5,122 nt of DNA, taken from positions 1 through 5,122 of the forward strand of contig CAJXTH010000058.1 of assembly GCA_913060955.1 (NCBI GenBank), read 5' to 3'. Both the position numbers and the translations under genes were made by a program. Below are positions 1-5,122 of the stretch, in pieces. How positions within the stretch are numbered: position 1 is the stretch's first letter; each line of letters begins with the position of its first letter. Below the pieces are notes generated by a model. The model did no database searches, was not told the DNA's origin, and worked only from the letters and a program-made list of their open reading frames with translations. The stretch comes from an uncultured bacterium. Its GTDB lineage: Bacteria; Patescibacteriota; Minisyncoccia; SW-4-49-11.

Positions 1-788
1 TCTTGGACAGGGGCGATAGAGTTATGCACTGGAGCCAGTTTGTGTCGCGGCTGTTGGTTATCTAGCATCGCTCGAGGACAGACGATTACTCCCATGTCAG
101 CTTGCTTGATAAGTTTCACCACGTCACGAATGTACCCATCATCCTGAGCAGACAGTGAGGCGGCGTGCACTGCGTTTACGCGACCTTCCAGCCCATGTTC
201 GATCACCTTTTGCGCCAGAATTTCGGTATCTCGTTCATCTGGATCGTTGTTCTGATCGATATGAACATCGACTCCTTTGTTGTATCGCTTAGCCATATCA
301 AAGATGACATCGAGGTGCTCTGCTTGTCGTGGCCGATCATAGGATGGAAGTCCGCCGAGAACATCGACGTATTGAGCCGCCTGCTCGATCCAAGCTTGAG
401 CTTTGGGATCCAGAGCCCCTTCTAATACTTGGGAACAAATCTGGAGATCAATCTGATCTTTGAATCGTTCTTTCACCTCAAGAGCAGCCTCTACACACAT
501 CATCCCGACCGTATTGTCGACATCGACATTGGTTCGAGTTACGGTACAGCCTTGATCAATCATCATTTGAGTTGCCCGTGAGATTCTCTCAACTAGGTCT
601 GCATGAGTGTAGCTTTGTTTGACCTTTTTCCAGAGTTCCCACTTGACCTCCATGTGATCTTCCGACATTTTCAGGGTTTCGGGAGTAATCACGTAGGCCT
701 TATCAAAATGAGCGTGACAACTCACGAAGCCTCCCGCTTCGGTGATACGATCTTCAAGAAGTTTGATCATATTCCAGGATTCTGCCAT
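1..788 (-). CDS. Cytosine-deaminase-like metal-dependent amidohydrolase, 3' end cut by the window
   Basis: The frame reads 262 residues from an ATG at 788 and runs off the left edge. It is a TIM-barrel amidohydrolase of the cytosine deaminase/AtzC-like group, probably a cytosolic enzyme hydrolysing a C-N bond of a nucleobase- or triazine-like compound; the substrate cannot be read from sequence. Visible motifs are the first-strand metal pair H25/H27 in CHAHFDKAY, H176 in DVHIDQNND, H208 in AVHAASLS, then CPRAM (237-241) and APVHNSIAPV (252-261). The metal-binding Asp normally follows this last motif and should lie just outside the window. HxH is at residue 25 rather than about 61 as in E. coli CodA, so the N-terminal beta-sandwich strands are absent; I recall relatives with the same short start, so this is probably native. 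In HIDQ a Gln occupies the place of the CodA catalytic Glu (HCDE). No Shine-Dalgarno precedes the ATG. A terminator lies 20 bases upstream. Confidence 0.88.
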   Translation of the reverse strand, partial: MAESWNMIKLLEDRITEAGGFVSCHAHFDKAYVITPETLKMSEDHMEVKWELWKKVKQSYTHADLVERISRATQMMIDQGCTVTRTNVDVDNTVGMMCVEAALEVKERFKDQIDLQICSQVLEGALDPKAQAWIEQAAQYVDVLGGLPSYDRPRQAEHLDVIFDMAKRYNKGVDVHIDQNNDPDERDTEILAQKVIEHGLEGRVNAVHAASLSAQDDGYIRDVVKLIKQADMGVIVCPRAMLDNQQPRHKLAPVHNSIAPVQ

Positions 789-807
789 AGGATTGTTACT
801 AAGTGTA

Positions 808-837
808 TAAAAAAAGAAGCCCCTATTCGGAGCTTCT
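808..837 (-). terminator. Rho-independent terminator between efp and the amidohydrolase
   Basis: On the minus strand, AGAAGCTCC (837-829), loop GAATA, then GGGGCTTCT (823-815) form a 9-pair stem with one G-U pair, followed by seven T (815-809). The G-U would be an A-C mismatch in the opposite RNA, and the T-run lies only on the minus side, so it acts on leftward transcripts. It could end the efp transcript. Because the promoter at 895-923 lies between efp and the hairpin, it could also act as an attenuator for the gene starting at 788. Confidence 0.85.
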
Positions 838-888
838 GGATTCGACTGATAGTGAAGAGATGCGGTGCATACCAGATTTTTTACTATC
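808..888 (-). other. Predicted short leader RNA or attenuator ahead of the amidohydrolase
   Basis: Transcription from the promoter at 895-923 would begin near 888 and meet the terminator about 50 nt later, giving an RNA of roughly 80 nt. Two complementary pairs interleave. GATAGT (888-883) matches ACTATC (853-848), and TCTGG (876-872) matches CCAGA (839-835), an H-type pseudoknot order. The second pair would use the first bases of the terminator's 5' arm, so it could compete with termination. I recognise no known riboswitch class. It may instead be a small RNA or just an inter-gene terminator. Pairings are by eye and short. Confidence 0.35.
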
Positions 889-894
889 TTTTCT

Positions 895-923
895 AGTATA
901 CACCCATCAGACAATGGGGACAA
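895..923 (-). promoter_or_regulatory. Sigma70-like promoter for the leader/amidohydrolase
   Basis: Minus-strand TTGTCC (923-918) and TATACT (900-895) are separated by 17 bases, the ideal spacing. The -10 matches five of six consensus bases and the -35 four of six. Start of transcription would be near 888. It lies downstream of the efp stop and reads toward the amidohydrolase. Confidence 0.5.
903..918. promoter_or_regulatory. Short dyad inside the promoter spacer, possible operator
   Basis: CCCAT (903-907) and ATGGG (914-918) form a perfect 5-base inverted repeat around six bases. The whole 16-base dyad sits between the -35 and -10 elements, touching the -35 by one base. This is where a dimeric repressor could block RNA polymerase. 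The repeat is short and may be chance. Confidence 0.25.
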
Positions 924-931
924 CTTGCTAG

Positions 932-952
932 CTATCCACAACTTTATCCACT
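932..952 (+). promoter_or_regulatory. Two tandem DnaA-box-like sequences
   Basis: CTATCCACA (932-940) and TTATCCACT (944-952) each differ by one base from the DnaA box TTATCCACA. They lie in the same orientation, 12 bases start to start. The second overlaps the efp stop codon, and both lie just upstream of the -35 at 918-923. They could bind DnaA and affect that promoter. Two boxes do not make an origin, and no AT-rich unwinding region or dnaA gene is seen here. Confidence 0.3.
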
Positions 953-1517
953 AGTCGGTAACTTTTTCTTCATAGGCACCAGTTTCGGTACTGATTCGAA
1001 CTCGGTCACCCTGTTCTACAAACATCGGAACTTTAGTTTCAAGTCCGGTCTCGAGCTTTACTGTTTTCATAGCGGCGTCCACGGTATTTCCTTTGACTGC
1101 TGGGGCAGCTTCCACAACCTCTAGCACAACTTTCGGCGGAAGTTCAATCGTAATAGGTTCTCCGTTGTAGGTGACGATCTTAATCTTCATCTCTTCTTGG
1201 AGATACAATGGCACATCTTCCCCGAGCGTTTCTTCGTCCAAAGCGTACTGCTCAAACGTTTTTTCATCCATGAAATGATACTGCTCTCCGTCGGAATACA
1301 AGTACTGAGCGTACACATCGGCAACGTCAGCCTCTTCAAAAGAATCACTCTGTTTAAAGTTTCGCTCAAGGACACTTCCGGTGGTGAGGTTCTTAAGTTT
1401 GGTCGTAAGAACTGATCCAGCTCGCCCTTTTTTGGAGAGCTGAGAGAATAGCACCTGATACGGATCTCCGTCCATGACAATAACTTTTCCTTTTTTCAAA
1501 TCTGAGATAGAAAGCAT
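951..1517 (-). CDS. efp: Elongation factor P (Arg32 type)
   Basis: Elongation factor P enters the ribosomal E site and helps form peptide bonds at proline runs. The product is 188 residues, the normal length. It has a KOW-like domain I (about 1-65) and two OB domains (about 66-128 and 129-188). Family signatures are MDGDPYQV (15-22), TKLKNLTTG (39-47), YLYSDGEQYHFMD (72-84), VKGNT (141-145) and LETG..TKVPMFVEQGD (155-171). The loop that reaches the P-site tRNA reads SKKGRAGS, placing Arg32 where EpmA-type EF-P has the modified lysine. Arg at this site is rhamnosylated by EarP in some bacteria, but no earP is in this window. It has its own promoter at 1543-1570. GAGGAG lies 18 bases before the ATG, too far for a normal ribosome site. 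All four arginine codons are CGA. Confidence 0.97.
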   Translation of the reverse strand: MLSISDLKKGKVIVMDGDPYQVLFSQLSKKGRAGSVLTTKLKNLTTGSVLERNFKQSDSFEEADVADVYAQYLYSDGEQYHFMDEKTFEQYALDEETLGEDVPLYLQEEMKIKIVTYNGEPITIELPPKVVLEVVEAAPAVKGNTVDAAMKTVKLETGLETKVPMFVEQGDRVRISTETGAYEEKVTD

Positions 1518-1542
1518 AGCAATATTATTAACAATCTCCTCT

Positions 1543-1570
1543 ATTATAAAAGAAGTCAGCAGAAAGGCAA
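1543..1570 (-). promoter_or_regulatory. Sigma70 promoter of efp
   Basis: Minus-strand TTGCCT (1570-1565), a 16-base spacer, then a consensus TATAAT (1548-1543) lie in the gap after the kinase stop. Transcription would start near 1536-1537, giving a leader of about 20 nt. The only Shine-Dalgarno-like string, GAGGAG (1541-1536), would then fall at the extreme 5' end of the RNA or before it, so efp translation may not depend on it. No terminator separates the kinase gene from this promoter, so read-through into efp is also possible. Confidence 0.6.
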
Positions 1571-1586
1571 GCTCATGCTATTTCAT

Positions 1587-2861
1587 CTACATCGGGAGAC
1601 TTACAAAAAAGGTTGATCCCTTGTCTTCTTCGGTTTCAAACCAAATCTGTCCCTGATGGGCAAGAACAATTTGCTTTGCCACGTAAAGCCCAACCCCAGA
1701 AGATCCAGTTGAGGTAAGTTTGGCGTTGGTGGCCCGGAAGAATTTGTGGAAAATTTGCTGTTGATCAGATTCTGGAATTCCAATTCCTTGATCCCTTACC
1801 GTTATCAAGACAGCTCCTTTCTTTTGCTCACAGGTTACCCAAATCTTTTTATGTGGGGGTGTATACTTGATCGCGTTTGATACTAAATTTTGAATTACAA
1901 ATCCGAATTGAACTTTATCAAGCGAGAGCTCCACTTCATCTGGACAGAGATCAAGCTCGAGCTTGAGATTTTTCTCCTTTAATTGCATTTCAAATTCGTC
2001 CAGAGCCTCTTCGATGACATCGTTTACCGCTACCTTTTGGAACGTATAGTGCAGATCTCCCTCCTCGATCCGAATAATCTGCATAAGGGTATTCACTTGT
2101 TCGATGAGGGTATTGGAAGCAGCATACATTTTTTGGAGGTACGACTCTTGTTCCTTGGTAACCTTTCCAAGATCTCCCTCCATAAATGATTGAATAGACC
2201 ATTTGATTCCAGAGAGTGGAGTTCGAAGTTGATGGGCAGAGGTAGCAATAAAGTCTGATTTAATTTCTTGTTGTTCATCAATTGCCTTGTCCCGAACACT
2301 TACCGACTTTTTAATCAATCCCAATAAGTACAAAATTCCGGCAGCAAAAAGTGGGCCACTCAGAACATATAGATAGATCGTGAGGGAATAATTTCCTTGA
2401 ACCAAAATTCGATCGGGTCGGAGGGCCATAGGAAGAATCGTACTATAGAAGTAAGAAATAAATACTAAAGAAACAATAAAGTGATACGTTCTCCGCGGAA
2501 ACAAAAAGGATGAATAAATAGCAATCAAACAAAATCCAAGCAAGACTACAATCGAAAATCCATAGGTCATACTGGCCCAGGCAAGACCGATCAAGTCAAA
2601 GGTAATCGTAATCGGCATAAAGTCCCCGGGGATATCCCTCTTGGATTCTTTATAAAACACATACATCCCAAACCGAAGGGTAGTATACAGGGTAACAAAA
2701 GTCACAAATCCTGCTCGCTCCCAGAAAATCACATCTGATCCTCGAAAAATCAGCCAGTCCAGCCCCAAAGTATACGGAATAACCAAAAATCGGAGCACTA
2801 ATGAGGCTGCATCAAATTGCTCTCGTTCCCGCTTGATATACGAAATCAGCTCTGGAATCAT
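1587..2861 (-). CDS. Membrane-bound sensor histidine kinase
   Basis: A two-component sensor that would autophosphorylate on a histidine and pass the phosphate to a response regulator. From the chosen ATG it is 424 residues. The N-terminal half has about six hydrophobic segments (near 21-39, 48-67, 84-100, 101-120, 126-146 and 158-183) with almost no extracellular domain, so the signal is probably sensed in or at the membrane; I do not recognise this sensor family. A HisKA domain follows, with the phospho-acceptor His210 in SAHQLRTPLSGIKW. The HATPase domain has the N-box NLVSNAIKYTP (N329), G1 DQGIGIP (357-363), F-box FHKFF (371-375) and G2 TGSSGVGLYVAK (385-396). All key catalytic residues are present. 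An upstream ATG at 2933 would overlap polA by 47 bases, so the start at 2861, 25 bases after polA, is preferred; it has no Shine-Dalgarno. No response regulator lies nearby. Probably cotranscribed with polA. Confidence 0.93.
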   Translation of the reverse strand: MIPELISYIKREREQFDAASLVLRFLVIPYTLGLDWLIFRGSDVIFWERAGFVTFVTLYTTLRFGMYVFYKESKRDIPGDFMPITITFDLIGLAWASMTYGFSIVVLLGFCLIAIYSSFLFPRRTYHFIVSLVFISYFYSTILPMALRPDRILVQGNYSLTIYLYVLSGPLFAAGILYLLGLIKKSVSVRDKAIDEQQEIKSDFIATSAHQLRTPLSGIKWSIQSFMEGDLGKVTKEQESYLQKMYAASNTLIEQVNTLMQIIRIEEGDLHYTFQKVAVNDVIEEALDEFEMQLKEKNLKLELDLCPDEVELSLDKVQFGFVIQNLVSNAIKYTPPHKKIWVTCEQKKGAVLITVRDQGIGIPESDQQQIFHKFFRATNAKLTSTGSSGVGLYVAKQIVLAHQGQIWFETEEDKGSTFFVSLPM

Positions 2862-2886
2862 GAATGAATGTTTTTTTGTGTGTATG

Positions 2887-5122
2887 TTATGACCAGTAGT
2901 CGTGAATCTCTGAGTCCACGAGAATGGGGACATCAGCCTGATACACGGCTTCCATCATCTCTGTAATTATTGTAGCATACTCTTCTGCTTTAGCCTCCTC
3001 AACTTCGAAGACCAGCTCATCGTGTACCTGGAGGAGCATCTGAATCGAATCATCCTGAGAAATTCGATCCTGAATCTGAATCATAGCGATTTTAATGATG
3101 TCTGCCTGGAGGCCTTGGATTGGCATATTGACTGCGATTCGTTCCATCATCGATCGGAGTCGCGGATTCTTGGAGTCAAACCCAGACAAATCACGAATAC
3201 GTCCGTACTCAGTTACAGAATAGCCATGTTCCCGGGCAAACTCCTTTTGCTGGTCAATATATTCATGAAGTTGTGGATAGGCTGCTCGATACTTTTCGAG
3301 GAACTCTCGAGCTTCTTTCCGGGGAATCCCGAGATTTTTTCCAAGCGACACTGATCCCATACCATACAAAATTCCAAAGTTAATGGTCTTGGCAAATGAC
3401 CGCATTTCTTTGGTGACCTCTTCTTCAGAAACATCATATACACGGGCAGCAGTTGCCGCATGGAAATCTTTTCCTGAGCGAAAAATATCCTGCATATGCT
3501 GATCTCCCGACAAATGAGACGCTAAGCGGAGCTCAATCTGGGAGTAGTCACAGGCCAAAAGTTTCCGTCCTTTTGGAGCACGAAAGGCGTGTTTGATCTT
3601 TCGTCCCAACTCTGTTCGAGCAGGAATATTCTGAAGGTTGGGATCAGTAGATGAGAGCCTTCCCGTAGCTGCTACCGTTTGCTGATAGGTCGTGTGGATC
3701 CGCCCCTGTTCGTCTCGAAGCGTTGGCAAGACGTCGATATAGGTCGATTTGAGCTTGGATAACTCACGATACTCCAAAATGTAGCGAGCAATTTCATACT
3801 CTTCTGATAGTGTCTCCAGTACCTCAGCCGAGGTTGAGACTTGTCCGCCAGAGGTCTTCTTGAGTCCCTTGGTGGAAATCCCCAGTCGATCAAATAAGAT
3901 GTCAGATAGTTGCTTGGGAGAATTCAAGTTAAACTCCTCACCTGAAATAGCAAAAATCTGAGTAGTTAACTCACCAATACGACCATCCACGTAGTCCTTG
4001 GTTTCGGATAATTCCTCTACATCAAAATACACCCCAGCAGCTTCCATGTTGGCTAACACGTACAATAGCGGTCGCTCAATGTCTTCGTACACGCTGGTAA
4101 CATCCTTTTCTGCCAATTGCCCCTGGATTTTTTCAAATACTGGAATCAAACTCGCGTAGGCTTGCTCGGGATCATGGGCTACTCCGTATTCCAGGGAGAG
4201 CGACTCCAAATCATATTTCCGTTCTCCCGGCTGCACCAAATAGGCCATAAGTTCAATATCATCAATCCGAGCCTGGGGCATTCGTCCCCCCATCAACATC
4301 GCTCGGACTGTAGGCTTGAGGCTGTATCCAATAATCGATCGATCTTGTTCTAACACCTGCCAGACTTCTTCCTGACTTGCAGTGTATCGGGAAGTCCGAT
4401 CAACCAAAGTCCACGAGTCTTTTTCGAACCAAATTCCAATCGGATCTTTGAGATCATAAATCGTAGATACTTCTTGTAATAATTCTCGAGTCTCTTGTTT
4501 GGGAGCAGATAAAAACGATCCCTGCGCGGTTTGCGGCTCTGGTTTGGGTAATCGCTTGATCAATGAGAAAAACTCAAACCGAGAGAAGACTTCTCGGGCT
4601 TTATCCAGAGGGAATTCGTACTCATCAATCTGGGACAATTCAAACTCCAAGGGAACGTCCGTAAGAATCGTTGCCAACTCCTTAGAAAATATGGCCTGAT
4701 TAGCAAACTCTTTGAGATTCCCAAAGACCGCCTTGGTCAAGCCATAGCGTTCCTCTTTGGGAATATCAGTAAAATCTTCAAACTTCTCTACATATTCAAG
4801 AACTGCTTCCAAGGTTTCAAAGTGACTGATAAGCTCCACTGCCCGCTTGTCTCCAATTCCCGGTACTCCCGGAATATTATCCGATGGATCACCTTTCAGG
4901 CCTTTGAAATCTCGCACTTGATCAGGCCGAATCGAGTATTTGTCGATTACGGCTTGTTCGTCGTACAGAACCACATCATTTACCCCTTTGCGCAACCCAT
5001 AGACTTGAACCTTGCCATCTACCACCAGCTGCATGGTATCCATATCCCCGGTCACAATAATAAGCTCATAGCCCTCGGTCGCCGACACCATCTGGTGGGA
5101 CAACAATGCCGAGATGTCGCCC
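2887..5122 (-). CDS. polA: DNA polymerase I, 5' end cut by the window
   Basis: Pol I removes RNA primers and fills gaps in replication and repair. About 744 residues are visible; roughly the first 110 lie off the right edge, since the frame is open to 5122. Numbering from the TTG codon at 5106, the flap-endonuclease part shows TGDMDTMQLV (19-28) and the helix-hairpin-helix GDPSDNIPGVPGIGDK (72-87). The middle domain (about 205-310) matches a 3'-5' exonuclease fold but lacks the DxE motif and other acidic ligands, keeping only the equivalent of DDIELMAYL, so proofreading is probably lost, as in Taq and Bacillus Pol I. The polymerase part is intact: TGRLSSTDPNLQNIP (481-495), motif A DYSQIELRLASH (520-531), motif B with R569, K573, F577 and Y581 in the O-helix, and motif C QVHDELVFEV (693-702). 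The last residues, IHDYWS, are slightly shorter than usual. No terminator separates it from the kinase gene. Confidence 0.97.
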   Translation of the reverse strand, partial: GDISALLSHQMVSATEGYELIIVTGDMDTMQLVVDGKVQVYGLRKGVNDVVLYDEQAVIDKYSIRPDQVRDFKGLKGDPSDNIPGVPGIGDKRAVELISHFETLEAVLEYVEKFEDFTDIPKEERYGLTKAVFGNLKEFANQAIFSKELATILTDVPLEFELSQIDEYEFPLDKAREVFSRFEFFSLIKRLPKPEPQTAQGSFLSAPKQETRELLQEVSTIYDLKDPIGIWFEKDSWTLVDRTSRYTASQEEVWQVLEQDRSIIGYSLKPTVRAMLMGGRMPQARIDDIELMAYLVQPGERKYDLESLSLEYGVAHDPEQAYASLIPVFEKIQGQLAEKDVTSVYEDIERPLLYVLANMEAAGVYFDVEELSETKDYVDGRIGELTTQIFAISGEEFNLNSPKQLSDILFDRLGISTKGLKKTSGGQVSTSAEVLETLSEEYEIARYILEYRELSKLKSTYIDVLPTLRDEQGRIHTTYQQTVAATGRLSSTDPNLQNIPARTELGRKIKHAFRAPKGRKLLACDYSQIELRLASHLSGDQHMQDIFRSGKDFHAATAARVYDVSEEEVTKEMRSFAKTINFGILYGMGSVSLGKNLGIPRKEAREFLEKYRAAYPQLHEYIDQQKEFAREHGYSVTEYGRIRDLSGFDSKNPRLRSMMERIAVNMPIQGLQADIIKIAMIQIQDRISQDDSIQMLLQVHDELVFEVEEAKAEEYATIITEMMEAVYQADVPILVDSEIHDYWS

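Noticed and set aside
165..425. Plus-strand ORF of 86 codons
   Set aside because: It lies opposite the amidohydrolase, whose motifs are clear on the minus strand; its product resembles no family.
797..832. A promoter with -10 TATACA (809-804) giving a nearly leaderless amidohydrolase mRNA
   Set aside because: The matching -35 position reads CTCCGA, and the -10 is only the edge of the terminator T-run.
603..896. Plus-strand ORF of 97 codons
   Set aside because: It overlaps the amidohydrolase start, the terminator and the leader on the other strand and has no family features.
932..952. Replication origin
   Set aside because: There are only two imperfect boxes, and no AT-rich unwinding element or dnaA/dnaN neighbours.
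1587..2933. Longer kinase start at 2933
   Set aside because: It would overlap polA by 47 bases, and the added 24 residues carry no membrane or domain feature.
3213..3461. Minus-strand ORFs nested in polA, the kinase and efp in other frames (for example 3213-3461, 1990-2202, 1187-1480)
   Set aside because: Each lies wholly or almost wholly inside a gene with intact conserved motifs; they are frame shadows.
2887..5106. polA starting at the TTG at 5106
   Set aside because: The frame is open to the window edge, and the first residues fall in the middle of the flap-endonuclease domain, so the true start is outside.
1..5122. Recoded TGA (code 4 or 25), as in some Patescibacteria
   Set aside because: No in-frame TGA occurs in any of the four genes, and glycine and tryptophan use normal codons.

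Overview
This window is ordinary-looking bacterial chromosome. All four genes are read leftwards (minus strand), in transcription order polA (5' end off the right edge), a membrane histidine kinase, efp (elongation factor P) and a cytosine-deaminase-like amidohydrolase (3' end off the left edge). The plus strand carries only shadow ORFs.

The organism is bacterial: it has a bacterial Pol I, EF-P, a two-component kinase and sigma70-type promoters. The kinase H-box context (SAHQLRTPLSGIKW), the form of the EF-P and the amidohydrolase, and the absence of a Shine-Dalgarno at normal spacing before the three visible starts resemble Patescibacteria (Candidate Phyla Radiation) genomes. That assignment rests on recalled family resemblance, not a search, and is moderate at best. 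The standard genetic code fits: the genes end in TAA, TAG and TAG, and no in-frame TGA occurs in about 4.8 kb of coding sequence. Arginine is coded mainly by CGA and CGG, which is unusual.

Layout from right to left. 5122-2887 is polA from mid flap-endonuclease domain to its stop, with a degenerate proofreading domain and an intact polymerase domain. After a 25-base gap with no terminator, 2861-1587 is a histidine kinase with about six membrane segments, probably cotranscribed with polA. A 69-base gap holds a good promoter for efp. 1517-951 is efp, with arginine at the tip of the P-site loop. The next gap (950-789) is the most structured part of the window: two DnaA-box-like repeats touching the efp stop, a sigma70-like promoter with a dyad in its spacer, a leader of about 80 nt, and a rho-independent terminator only 20 bases before the amidohydrolase ATG. 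This is the layout of an attenuated or terminated leader. 788-1 is the amidohydrolase, which lacks the usual N-terminal beta-sandwich strands.

The genes do not form an obvious pathway: repair polymerase, sensor kinase, translation factor and a nucleobase-type deaminase or amidohydrolase. I see no mobile element, CRISPR array, tRNA, rRNA or defence system. The best leads are the leader/terminator region, the Arg32 EF-P and the orphan kinase behind polA. None by itself shows a new system.
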